A DNA stretch of 64,000 nucleotides, from positions 1 to 64,000 of the forward strand of contig NZ_JACHXU010000028.1 of assembly GCF_014192335.1 (NCBI RefSeq). Direction: 5' to 3'. The notes beneath the pieces are model-generated. The model made no database searches, had not been told where the DNA came from, and worked only from the letters and a program-made list of their open reading frames with translations. Positions within the stretch are counted from its first letter, which is position 1; every line of letters starts with the position of its first letter. Below, piece by piece: positions 43,289 to 55,100 of this stretch. A program made the position numbers and the translations under genes. The stretch comes from Aporhodopirellula rubra. Its GTDB lineage: Bacteria > Planctomycetota > Planctomycetia > Pirellulales > Pirellulaceae.

Positions 43289-45007
43289 TCATGAAGCGGG
43301 ACGCAAGCCTGCTTGGTCGGCAGCGTCTTCGAGGAAGTAGTTGATATCCGCGTGTTTGTCAGCGTGCAAAATTTCGTACGCGTGAGCGGGACTTCGCGCG
43401 TGGTAAAGCTGCTCGACCAAGTTCGCGTCACGTGTGATTGCGGTGGCGAATGCCGAGAGGACTTGCAAGTGACGGGTGCGTTCGACTTCCGGAGTCGCCA
43501 ACAACAACACCGCGTGAACGACGCGTCCGTCGGGCGTGTCGAATCCCAAACCTTCGGGACTGATGCCAAGGACACCTCGAATTTCGTTGCCCTCGCCTTC
43601 GTCCAAAATGGCGTGCGGGATCATCAAACCGTTCCCGAGACAGGTCGAGTGTTCATCATCTCTCGCAATCACCCGTTTGATGAATTCCTCTTGGCTGAGT
43701 TCCATCTTCGACGTTGCGTATAACTGCGCGGTCAATTCACGAATCGTGGCTTCACGATCGCTGCCCGTCAGACCAACCGCGATACGATGTTCCTGCAAGA
43801 AGTCCAGCAACCGGGCGCGGTCTTTGTGAGCCTCGCCTGATCGTTCCAACGCGAACCGAGTCGCGCTGGGACCGAGCAACTGATTGATCGCCAATGCCGA
43901 CAATCCGACCGTATTGACGAGCGTTCGGACCTCTTCGCTGAACCCAGAGTTCTCGCCTGATATCAACAAAATCAAACCGACGGCGACGCCCCCGTGCGGC
44001 AATAACGCGATCCCCAAATAACCTCGCACGTTGGCGGTCACGCCAGCCAATGACATCGCGGAATACGCACTGGCGCATTTGCCGATCAAACGGGCAAAGA
44101 AATACAACGCGACCAAGGCGGCTGCCTGTGGGACTAATCCGAAGTCCAAACGCATTCCCGCGAACGTGTAAAACAGTGCGAACAACGCACCGCTGATCGT
44201 TTGCAGATAGGCCTCCCCGGAACGTACCAAATCGTGACGGACATTCGTCACCACGATCCCAGCAAACGTGCACGCCAGAATTCCGCCCGAGGTCCCGAAC
44301 CCGGCGGCAAATCCCCACGCGCCTAAAACCGCCGCAACCATCGTCGGCCCCAAGAATGCGGGGCTGACCAACGTCCGTGTCAATAAAATCGCGAGCATGC
44401 CACAACCACCGCCGATCGCTAACGTCACGCCGAACTGAATCACGACACTCTGCAACGCATGCGACCACCCCGATTCGTCACCTAAGATCGTCGTGATGAA
44501 TACGAACACGGCCACAGCGATCATGTCGATCAGCCCAATCGCCGCGAGCAAAGTACGAGTCAAGATTCCACGCGCACGGGCCTCCTGGATCACCAACACC
44601 GTCGTGCCCGGTGCACCGGCGATCGCAATCGCTGCTAACACCAGTGCGGGTTTCGCCGTCATCACGTCACCACCAGGAACCAACGGCCCGAGGAAGTAAA
44701 GCAGCAATCCGACAACGACCGGCGTGACCAGCAATTCGCCCAGCAGCAAGAACCCGATCCGCTTGGTCGTGTTTCGCAAACTCGCGAAATACAACGTCGC
44801 CCCGACCGTGAACGCGATGAACCCCAACACGAAATGCATGTAGGGCAAAAACCGATCGAGGCAGACGGGGTCCACCTCGGTGTTCATGCCGGGAAGGGCG
44901 AGCCTTCGTAACATGATCCCGGTCGCAATCCACCCGGTCACTTTGGGTAGTTTGGCCAATGCAAAAATTTCGCCGCCGACGATTCCCGCAATGAGGACCG
45001 TCGCCAT
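43289..45007 (-). CDS. CPA2-type (Kef-like) cation/proton antiporter with C-terminal PTS EIIA-like domain
   Basis: The protein has 572 residues from ATG 45007. Residues 1-390 hold about 12 membrane helices of the sodium/proton or potassium/proton exchanger fold (GIVGGEIFALAKLPKVTGWI, LVLAAIAIAGAPGTTVLVIQ, GILTRTLLAAIGLIDMIAVA). Residues about 410-560 resemble a PTS EIIA type 2 domain (EFIKRVIARDDEHSTCLGNG, LMIPHAILDEGEGNEIRGVL). The candidate active His lies in MIPHAI. Such fusions are known in several phyla and may link exchange to cell energy state. In-frame sequence continues upstream (FFNLHFDDPLLNM), and a strong SD (GGAGAGGAG) stands before a CTG at 45055, so a start 16 codons earlier is likely. 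Confidence 0.85.
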   Translation of the reverse strand: MATVLIAGIVGGEIFALAKLPKVTGWIATGIMLRRLALPGMNTEVDPVCLDRFLPYMHFVLGFIAFTVGATLYFASLRNTTKRIGFLLLGELLVTPVVVGLLLYFLGPLVPGGDVMTAKPALVLAAIAIAGAPGTTVLVIQEARARGILTRTLLAAIGLIDMIAVAVFVFITTILGDESGWSHALQSVVIQFGVTLAIGGGCGMLAILLTRTLVSPAFLGPTMVAAVLGAWGFAAGFGTSGGILACTFAGIVVTNVRHDLVRSGEAYLQTISGALFALFYTFAGMRLDFGLVPQAAALVALYFFARLIGKCASAYSAMSLAGVTANVRGYLGIALLPHGGVAVGLILLISGENSGFSEEVRTLVNTVGLSALAINQLLGPSATRFALERSGEAHKDRARLLDFLQEHRIAVGLTGSDREATIRELTAQLYATSKMELSQEEFIKRVIARDDEHSTCLGNGLMIPHAILDEGEGNEIRGVLGISPEGLGFDTPDGRVVHAVLLLATPEVERTRHLQVLSAFATAITRDANLVEQLYHARSPAHAYEILHADKHADINYFLEDAADQAGLRPAS

Positions 45008-45094
45008 ATTTAACAGCGGGTCATCGAAGTGCAGGTTAAAAAAAGACTGGAACAGTGTTCGACTCCTCTCCGGAGTTGGAGGATTAGTAAGGCC

Positions 45095-45247
45095 TCACTT
45101 GGAGAACCGGCCAACTTCAATCAGGACCTGCTGAAACACGGCCCCTGTTTGAACACGGAGAACGAAGCCAAGCAAAATCGATAAGAACGTGACCAGAGGA
45201 ATCTTGCTCGCTGCGAGGAAGACGAGAAGAGATTCGACGCACATCAT
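45095..45247 (-). CDS. Possible 50-residue membrane peptide upstream of the antiporter
   Basis: A small frame from ATG 45247 (with GAGGG 8 bases before it) encodes MMCVESLLVFLAASKIPLVT, FLSILLGFVLRVQTGAVF and QQVLIEVGRFSK, then TGA. It is mostly one long hydrophobic segment. It is in the same frame as the antiporter gene, whose likely CTG start is 40 bases further on, so it may be a leader peptide, a small subunit or the cut-off N-terminus of a longer protein. Confidence 0.35.
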   Translation of the reverse strand: MMCVESLLVFLAASKIPLVTFLSILLGFVLRVQTGAVFQQVLIEVGRFSK

Positions 45248-46146
45248 GGCATATCCCTCGGCGCGCCGCACCCACACTACGCCAACGGCGGCGTCAATTC
45301 GGCGACCAACCTCGACCTCGCGTCGACGATAAATGAAATGATCCGTCCCGACGTCCCTCGATTGGATTGCCAACTCGAGGCGTGGAACTCCAGTGTGATC
45401 TGATCATCTCGGCGGCTCGCCAAGATACGGCGTGAGCGCAAACCTGTCCGGCCATCACGCGACCAGAGACGAGCGAGTGTGATCACAGTAACTGAAATCA
45501 CGGTGGCTGAAATCACAGTGTGTGAAGAAACAGTACGTGAAGAAACGGTGCACGGCGATAGATTGCAAGGCAGAACGGTGCACAGTGAACAGTGCACAGT
45601 GAACGGTGCACATTAAACCCTGCAAAGTGAAGCCCGCACAGTGAAGCCTGCACGGCGCCCCGAGCAGACAGAATTTCTTGCACAAACCGACTCGCGGGTG
45701 GGTCCAAGCTCACCACAAACTGGCATTTTCCGCACACTGTCGCAAAGGCACGGCATTCCGCCCCAACGCGTTTGCAATCCCGCCGCAACCGGGGCGACTG
45801 CCATGCCCCCCACGCTCCTGTTCCGATCCGTGAATCGCGAGAAATCACTGTGATTTGCGGATTCAAATCGGCTCGTTCGCCAAAGAGTCCTACGCCGAGA
45901 GGAGATCAAAAAACGCCGCATCGACGGAATGTCGGGAGTGTCATTTCATACTGTGCGGAATGTGAATTTGCGTGAAACTCATCTAGCGATGTGTGTCACT
46001 TTTGACTATTCACGTCGCACATCGTCTTATTTCGCCAAAAATCCCGCTTTTGGCTCAAGTCGATGTTCGTCTCTACCGAGACGCGGTCGCCATGAGGGCG
46101 ACTGAAAAACCGTCAATGACCCCAAACGGATTTGGGCCACCAGCCG
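45248..46146. other. 900-base gap between divergent antiporter and giant-protein genes
   Basis: This stretch should hold the promoter of the giant gene and of the antiporter unit. A block of short tandem repeats lies at 45482-45650. I recognise no gene or RNA. Longer frames here are built from the repeats. Confidence 0.5.
45482..45650. repeat. 15-base tandem repeats grading into degenerate GTGCACAGTGAA repeats
   Basis: Four clear 15-base units start at 45482, 45497, 45512 and 45527 (atcacagtaactgaa, atcacggtggctgaa, atcacagtgtgtgaa, gaaacagtacgtgaa), with a fifth beginning at 45542. After 45570 the repeats become 12- to 14-base units around GTGCACAGTGAAC and GCACAGTGAAGCC. Spacers are absent, so this is not a CRISPR array. 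It may be a slippage-prone satellite or a set of binding sites upstream of the giant gene. Confidence 0.65.
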
Positions 46147-49100
46147 ATGAATATCGACTTTCTGCTCCAGCAGTTTCGTACACGCTCCACTCGCAAGAAC
46201 TCCAAACTCGCGAGTCGCAAACGCAAGCAGAGCAAACTCGGCACCCGTCTATCACGAATCGAATCGCTCGAGCAACGGCAATTATTGGCGGGTGACTTCG
46301 AAATTGAGGGGAACATCCTCTCAAACAAAATCGTGATCAGCACGTCGGGTGGCAACCTGAATTGGTCGCTCGACGGTGTCGCCCAAACATCCAAACCGAT
46401 CGCCGAATTTGACAACCTGAAAATCGACGGTTTGGGTGGCAACGACACGATCCACATCTACGGTGCGTTTGACATCGGTGCATCGAAGAACCTCCAGATC
46501 ATCGGTGAATCCATCTTCATCGGCAGCGACGGCACCGGCGGCGGAACCGGCACGTCCACCAACGTCGCGACCACGACGTCTCTGACCGCAAACAACATCA
46601 CGATGTCGAGCGTCGGCGATGAGATAGGCGCAGGGATTACGGACAATTTGCCGATCTCAATCGCGTTGGACGATCGACTGATCATGGTCGGTGATAACGT
46701 GACGATCGATGCCAACGGCAAATTGGACCTATCGGCAAACCGCACGAGTTCGTTCATCGGTGGCAAACGACCGTTCGGCTACGGCGAAAAGAACGTCGAC
46801 ATCCGAATCGGCTCCGCAGACATCGACGCCGCCTCGGTCAGTATCAATGCCACGGCAGCGGACGAAAACCTCGCCGATCAATTACCCGAATGGGCCCAAA
46901 ACAACATCTTTGGCCCCATTCAAGAATACATCAACGACGGCATCCTGCCGAACATCCCCTTATCGGTGATGATCCGCGAGAGCGGTGCGTCAATCGACCT
47001 CGCGGGAACGCAGATCACCGCCTCAGGCGACATCGAAATCAACTCGACGACCTCCGTGGACGCGTCCACAGACGCGGTCGCCGTGAAAGACACCGAAGAC
47101 ACGTCCGGAAAGTCGGCGCTCGGAAAGATTCTCTCCGCAGCCAACAACCTCAGCGCGGGATACAGCCAAGCGACCTCGCGTTCGATCATCAACGTTTCCG
47201 GCGGCGCGTCGATCACCGCCAACACCGGCAGCGTCTCGATTATCTCCGATGCGACCACCACCGCAGAAGTTTCGGCGAGTACCGAAATCAACGCCGATGC
47301 GGATGAACTCGACGACAAAGACGAAGCCGCCGAAGGTGACGAATCAAAGAAAGAAGCCTCGCCGGCAAATACGAACGCGCTCGGTGCCTCGATCGCCGTG
47401 TCCAACACGAAGACGACCAGCACCGCAACCATCGCTCATGGCGTGACGATCAACGCCGCCGGGAACGTGAACATCCACGCAATCGGCGACGTCACCAACG
47501 CCGCTACCAGCGGACTGGAAATCTTTGTCGACGGACGCGGCGGGATCGGCGTTGCCGTCGGACTCGACGACGCGAATATCACCGCGACCGTTGACGGCAA
47601 GATCACTGCGGGCACGGCGACTTCCCTCATCGGATTCGCCAAGACCGATGCCGACAAGACCGTCAGCTCGATGACCAACACGATCGAGATAGCGGACCAC
47701 GGTTTCGAAACCGGCGAGGAACTCATCTACCTCGCTCAAGACGCGACCGACCTGAGTGACTCACCGACCGTTGGAACTGCAATCGGCGGATTGACGCACG
47801 GACAAACCGTTCGCGTCGTCGTGATCGACAAAGACCACATCCAACTCACCCGAGAAAGTTCGATCGATCTGGATGCGAGATTGATTGAGGCCGGAACGAC
47901 TCACACATTGCAACAAAGCGATGCGATCGTCATCGATCCCACCGCCGCGGGCGTCGTCAACACGGCCGATAATACGATTGCAGTCGGCAATACGGTGTTT
48001 ACGGTCGGACAACGAGTGAAGTACGTCATCGGTGGATCCGATCCTGATACCCAGCCGATCGATTCACTCCGACCGATCGGCGGATTGGCTGACGGCGAGA
48101 CTTACATCGTCGCCGAATACGACGGAACGGGCAAAACGATCAAACTGTCTAAGCCCGTTGCCGAGGGCGATCCGCTCGTCGTGATCAACCTGACCTCGGG
48201 TGCCGTTGGCGACTCGCATGCGTTCGGATTTACCCACACACCGATCAGCTTTCAACCAGCAACGACCGTCGACAACGACGCAGATCACATCACCTTCACC
48301 GCTGACCACGGGTTCGTCACCGGTGACCAAGTCACCTATCGCACTGACCCGACCAACGTCGGCACACAGACATACGGCCAATCCGCGTATCTGGCCGCAG
48401 CGGCGATCACCCCGGCAACGACCACCAGCGTTTCCTCTTCGACGATCATCAACGCTGCCACCAACGAGATCACGCTGCCCAATCACGGTTTCGAAACCGG
48501 GCAAACGGTCCAGTACACTGCCGCGGGCAACACGGCGTTCGGACTATCCGAAAGCACCGATTACTACGTCGTCAAAGTCAGCGGCGACGTGATCAAGCTC
48601 GCAACAACGCAGATCAACCCGTCAGCCAACATCGTTAACCTGAGCGATCCAGGAACGATCACACTCGGTGCGGCTATCACGAGCGACTATGTCGTCGTCA
48701 GCTTCGACGGTTCACGCACCTCGCCTTTGATTAACGGCAACCAATTCAACATTCCCCAACACGGCCTCGTTGACGGAACCACAGTCGTCTATCGCACCGG
48801 TGGAGGCGATGCCGTCGCACCTTTGATCCCCAACGAAACCTATTTGATCGATGTCGTCGATGCGAACACGATCCAGTTGCAAACCACCGCCGGTGCGCCG
48901 ATAACGATCACCGGCGGCGCCACACTCGGTGCCGACTTCCATGCCTTCGAAGTGCTCTACGGTGACGCCGATGTCGACACCGAAACGTTGTTCTTAACCG
49001 ATCACGGTTTGCTGACGGGTGACCTCGTTACCTACCACGCCGACGGTTCGAATTTGTTCGGGCTCGTCGACAACACTACCTATGAAGTCGACGCCGTCAG

Positions 49101-52100
49101 CCTCGATGAGATCAAACTGCGTGTCGCTCCCACCGGTGACAACGCGGTCGGATCAGGCAGCGTGATGAATTTGACCACCGCGACCGCGGGACAAACTCAC
49201 CGACTGACCGCCAACGATTCCGATATTGAGATCACGTTCACTCCGTACGTGACCGCGCCAACCGAAACCATTGGTCTGGTTCGATTCGATCCGACCGCTG
49301 GCCCCACCGTCAACGCGACCGACAATACGATCACGTTCCCCGGTCACGGTTTCGTTGACGGCGACGTGATCACTTACCTCAATGATGGCGGCGTCGATAT
49401 CGACGGCATGACTGCCGGGACGCAGTACACCGTTTCGGATGTCGATGGCGAAACGTTTAAATTGCACGACGGCGTCGGTGAAGTTGACCTGACCGACCCG
49501 ACAAATGTGAGCGGAAACAACCACTCCTTCGAACGGCTCAGCCAAATCACCGTTGGCGACTCGGCAATCCGTGGCCTCGGCGGCGGACAAACCTACTACG
49601 TCACTCGGATCAACGACAGAACCATCCGATTGAGCGAAACGCGATCAGACGCATTCGCGTCCGCACCGATCGAACTGACCGTCTCGGGCGGCACATCCAC
49701 GAATCATTCACTGCAGACGATGATGGGTTCGGGCATTAAGGTCGCCGCATCGCTGACCGCGTCGAACGCGGTTGAAACGGGCGCCGGTATTGGTGATGAA
49801 CCAAAGGCACGCGATAAAATCACAAAGGGTCAACGCCAAGTCAAACGGGACGACGATGACGATTCCGACAGCGACGACTTCGGACTGAGCAATTTTTCGG
49901 GCGAAGCCGGTGAAGCGTCCGGTCAAGTCGACAACATTAACAGCAGTTTCTCGATCGCCGGTGCGGTCGCATACAGCGATTTCACGCACACGGTTCTCGC
50001 CACGACGGGGCCATTGTCGGAACTTGAATCCGACGGAGACATCGCGATCACCGCCGAGACCGAGCAATCGGTCAGCGTCAAATCGCAAGGCACTGTGATC
50101 TCCGATGGCGGCGACGAAGCCAGCGACGACGGCGATCCCAACACCGAACCCAAGAAACGCCGCGTCCGCGACAAAGACAAAACCTTCGCCGCCGGACTCG
50201 CGCTCTCGATCGGAAATTTCACCAACACGGTCGACGCCACAGTCAGCGGCGGCAGCCAACTCGATGCGAAACAAGCCATCGACGTTACGAGCGAACTCAA
50301 CTATCCGATTCTCGCCGATCCGTTCTGGGTCGATCCGATCGCCGCACTGCCCTTCGGCGAATTGACACGCTCGACGATCGAAAACGGATTTGATGCCGAG
50401 ACGTTCTTTTCCACTGACTTCCGCGAGGAACTGAACACGTCGATGGGTCCTGATTTGGGACTTGGCGAGACCGTCAACATTTGGGCGTCCACCCAAGTCG
50501 CCGGCAACGGGACCGATCCTGAAAACAACCCGGCAGGAGTCGAGGGCGCCGCCAAGTACACGATCGCGGCCTCGATCGCCGTCGTCGACTATGACAACCA
50601 CTCCGGTGCAACGATTGGCGACGGTGCACAAATCAACCAAAAGGTCGCCTACCAAACGAACGAACAGAGTGTCAACGTGGACGCGTCGACCAACATCGAA
50701 CTGGTGAATCTCGCCGGTATCGTGACGATCTACGCCTACGCTGAAAACATCGCCAACGTGGCCAAGGGCAAAGAGAAACTCAAAGACACCCTTTCACCGA
50801 TCGGTAATCGGGCCGGTGTGGCGGGTCTGGGCGGATCGGCACTCCTGCAAACGATCGATAACGAAACTCTTGCCACGATCGGCGACGGTGCACTCATCCG
50901 GGCCGGCAACGATGGCGACGTCAACGTGTCGGCCACCGAAGTCATGGTCAGCTACGATCTCGTCCAAGCGGGCGGCGAAGCGGGCAAGGTCGGTGTCAGC
51001 GGCAGCGTCAGCGTGCTCAACCAAGACAACACCACCATCGCGCAAATCAAAGACGACGCGGTCGTCTCGGGCGGAAACATCAGCGTCCTCGCCGACGACG
51101 AAACATCGCACGTGTCATTGGTCGGTGCGATGCAGACGGCGGGCATTGCCGCGGTTGGAATTTCGGTCGGCGTGCAAGACGTCAATCGTGAAACGGCAGC
51201 GATCGTCGGCGAAAAAGGGAACAGCCTCACGCCGCCCGCATCAGGTAGCACTCTCGACATTGATGCCGACGGAGACATCCTCGTCGACGCGAACACGTCA
51301 GGATCGCTGTGGACGCTCGGCATTGCCGGCACCAAAGTCAGCAAAACCAAAGCTCGTAACGCGACCGCGAAATCGCCTAAGAGCAGCGGCGCCAAAGGGA
51401 AGAACTCCTTCACCAGCGGCATCGGCCTCGCCGGTGACGTCACCTGGAACTCTGTCACCGATTCCACGCTCGCCTACATCAACACGTCCGGCGACGTCGA
51501 CGCGACCGGCGACCTGACGGTTTCCTCCCAAAACGAAACCAGCATTTCCGCCGTCTCCGGTGCAGTAGCCACCGCCAAAGCCGGCGGTCTCGCACTCGCC
51601 CTGGCCGGATCGTTCGCACGCAATGATCTCGAACTTGACACTCAGTCGTGGATCGCGGGCACCGACGTCCACGCTGATGGCGACGTCAGTGTGACGGCCG
51701 ATGCCGAATCCGACATTCTTGCCATCACCGCGGGAGTCTCCGGTTCGAAGAGCAATCGCAAGAGCGGCGCGAGCGTCGGGATCGCAATCGCCGGTTCGTT
51801 CTCCTGGAACACGATCGACTCGGACACCCTCGCGGTCATTGACAATGCAGACGTGACTTCCGGCAGCGACATCTTGGTGCAGGCAATTGATGCCTCCAAC
51901 CTGCTCGCCGTTTCCACCGCCGTCACCGCCACGCTCGCCAAGACCACGAAGGGTGCCGCCGTCGGCGTCGCCGCGTCGGGCTCGGGAATGATGAATCAAC
52001 TCGACCGTCAACTCGTCGCGGAAATCCGCGGCGCCTCGGTCGTCACTGCGGGTCTCGATGACGGCGATCTCGGAACGACCGAAACCGGCCACGTTCATGT

Positions 52101-55100
52101 CCTCACCGAAGATCAATCGGGCATCCGTGCCTACGCCGTCGGGGCTGCGTTGTCGCTTGCGTCGGGTTCATCGGGAACGGCCGTCAGTGTCGCCGTTGGG
52201 GTCTCGATCGCCGAGAACGAAATCGAAGGACAAACGATCGCCCGCATCTCCGCCGGCAGCATCGTGACCAGTGACGACGAAGTCCGCGTGGTCGCACAAG
52301 CGTTGGGCCGTCCCGGTGAAGCTCTCGGTGGCGGGCTTTCCCAGACCGACCTCGACGACGCGGCCAAAGCCGACTCCGACGATGAAGACACCGTCGCCAA
52401 TGAGTACAACACTGATCGTTCGGCGGACGCGACGATCAAAGCGACGCTTTACCAACAAATCTTTGGTGTCCCCGCACCGGCCGGACAAGTCCTGACGCTC
52501 TCGCAACTCGGCACCGAGACCCTCGAACCGGTCGAAGACGCCGACGACGAAGAACTCACCGATGAAGAAAAAGCCGCTCGCGACGCGCAGCAGTCAACCG
52601 ACGAGGACGCTCAATACGAACAAGACCTCGCCAGCGACGGCAGCGAAAAGGAAGACGACGCCAACCTCGCCGGAACGTCGTGGATGTTCGTTGACGAAAC
52701 CGCCGGCAAGACTTACATCATCTTTAAAGAAGGCGAAACGCTTACCTTTAGCGAATCGTCGATCTCATCGGTGGCCGTGGCCGCATCACTCGCCGCGTCC
52801 GGTGGCAAGAACGGACTCGCTGCGTCCGGCGGTGGAGCCTCGACCGGCAACACGATTTTGACCGAAGTCCTCGCGACCATCGTCGGCAGTACCGTGATTG
52901 TCGACGTGGCCGATGGCGATGAAACATCGAGCGGCAATCTCGATGTGATCGCGACCAGCCAAGCCGGCATCGTCTCAACGGTAATCGCAGCCGCCGCATC
53001 GGCGTCGTTTTCCAGTTCCAGCGGCGGATCGCTCGCCATCGGAGCCGCCGTGGCCGACAACACGATCGGTGACACCAGTTCGTCGAACAACTTCGGTTCG
53101 ACCCGCGCGATCATCGATGGTTCGAAAACCCTGATCGAGCACGACGTCAACGTCAGCGCGATCGCAGGCCAACGGATCAGCACCACCGTCATCGCGGGCA
53201 GCGTCGCGATCAGCGGCTCATCATCGACCGCCGTTGGACTCGCCGGCGCCGGTGCCTCGGTTGAGAACACAATCAACGCGGACGCCGAAGCCGCCATCAA
53301 GAACGTACCGGCGCCGACGGACGAAACCGATCATCAATTTTATGCTCAAGACGTTTCCGTGGTTTCGGAAAACACATCTGAAATCAACGCTCTCGCCGGA
53401 GCCGCCTCGCTCGGAATCGCCGTCGCGGGCAGCAACGCGGTGTCGGTCAGCATCAGCGTCGGACTCGCCAAAAACACGATCACGTCACAAACGCTCGCTT
53501 CGATCGACAACGCCCATTTTGAACGCGCCGTGGACACGGGAACCGTCATCCCCGACAGCAGCCCTGAAGAAACCTATCTCGTCCGCGACTTCGCCGTCAA
53601 CGATGTCACCGTGCGTGCGAACTCCTCCGGTTCGATCGACGCCATCGCCGCAGCCGCCGCCATCAGTGCGAGCTTCGGCAGCACCGGTGTCGCAGTCGCC
53701 GGTGCCGGTGCCGAAGCCACCAACCGTATCAACGCCACGACTCTCGCAACGATCGTTGACAGCCGCCTGTCCGCGAACGGTCACGTCGATGTCGATGCCG
53801 AACAATCCACCGCGATCGACTCGTTCGTCGTTTCCGCCGCGGTTGCGATCGCCGGTGGATCCAACGCCGTCGGCGCCGCCATCGGTATCTCGCTGGCTCG
53901 AAACATCATCGGTCAAGCCGACGTGGCCGTTGCGATCGATCATGACCTGACAGACCGCAGCATCACGATCACCAACGGACAAACCATCCAAGTCACCGCG
54001 GGACCTGGTGCCGGTGATGTCTATCGCTACATCGGCGTCCCCGCGATGAGCGATCCCAATCCGTCGGCCGACGAAAATTGGTTGACTCGATTGGATTTCA
54101 ACGACCGTGAGAAATGGGAACGGGCCGACATCGCCCCTGTCGCCCAAGACATCAATGATCCAACGATCGGCAAAGCCGTCGGTGCGATCCTGCACAACTC
54201 CGCGATCGTTGCCACGGGCGATTTGACTGCCGACGCGGAAGCCCGTTCGAAGATCCAGTCATTTGTCTTCGCCGCCTCGGTCGCCGCCTCGTTCGGATCC
54301 AACGCGGCTGCCTTGGCCGGTGCCGGGGTGGGTTCCTACAACGAGATCACGCTCAACGTTGCCTCGACGATTGATGGCGAACACTCCGCACCGACAATCA
54401 AAGGCTATCGCGGAACCGACGGGGCGTTCATCCTCACGAATGATGCAGCGGAACTCGCCAACTTCTCTACGACATCCTTCCCGACCTACCACACCCGCAG
54501 CGTTTCGCTCGATGCCGACGACAACACGCAAATCGATTCGTTCGCCGGTGCTGCTGCGATCGCCGCCGCATTCGGTGCTAATGGGATCGGACTCGCGATC
54601 GGAGTGTCGCTCGCCACAAACGTGATCGAGAACGACGTCGACGCCTCGATCCGCGACGTGACTCGTGGCATGTACACGACCGGTTACTCAACCGTCACGA
54701 CCGAGCGCACCGAAGAAGACATCAGCGGCGAAACCGTGTACTTTTTCACGCACACGATCGAAAACGAATACGAAGGCGACATTTCGCTGACGGCGACTGA
54801 AAACGCGACCATCGAATCGGTCTCGGTGGCCGCCGCCGTGTCGCTCGCGTTTGGTTCCGTCGGCATCGCCCTATCGGGTGCCGGAGCGACCGCAACCAAC
54901 GAAATCAACAACGTCGTCACGACGACGATCGACAACTCCTTCGCGGTCGCCGACGGGGCGTTGATTTTCGCCGTCGAAGATCAATCACCTTCTCTGGACA
55001 CTCCCGACCCTGACCTTGCCGAGACCGTGCTCATCGGGGTCACCCGGTCGGACATTCTGCTCGACGCCAAAAACACGTCGCATATCGAATCGAAAGTTTT

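Noticed and set aside
45482..45650. Possible CRISPR array
   Set aside because: Units are 12-15 bases, directly adjacent and without unique spacers, and no cas genes are present.
49708..50655. 315-codon minus-strand frame
   Set aside because: It lies opposite the giant plus-strand frame, has no start signal or family motif, and is one of many shadows there.
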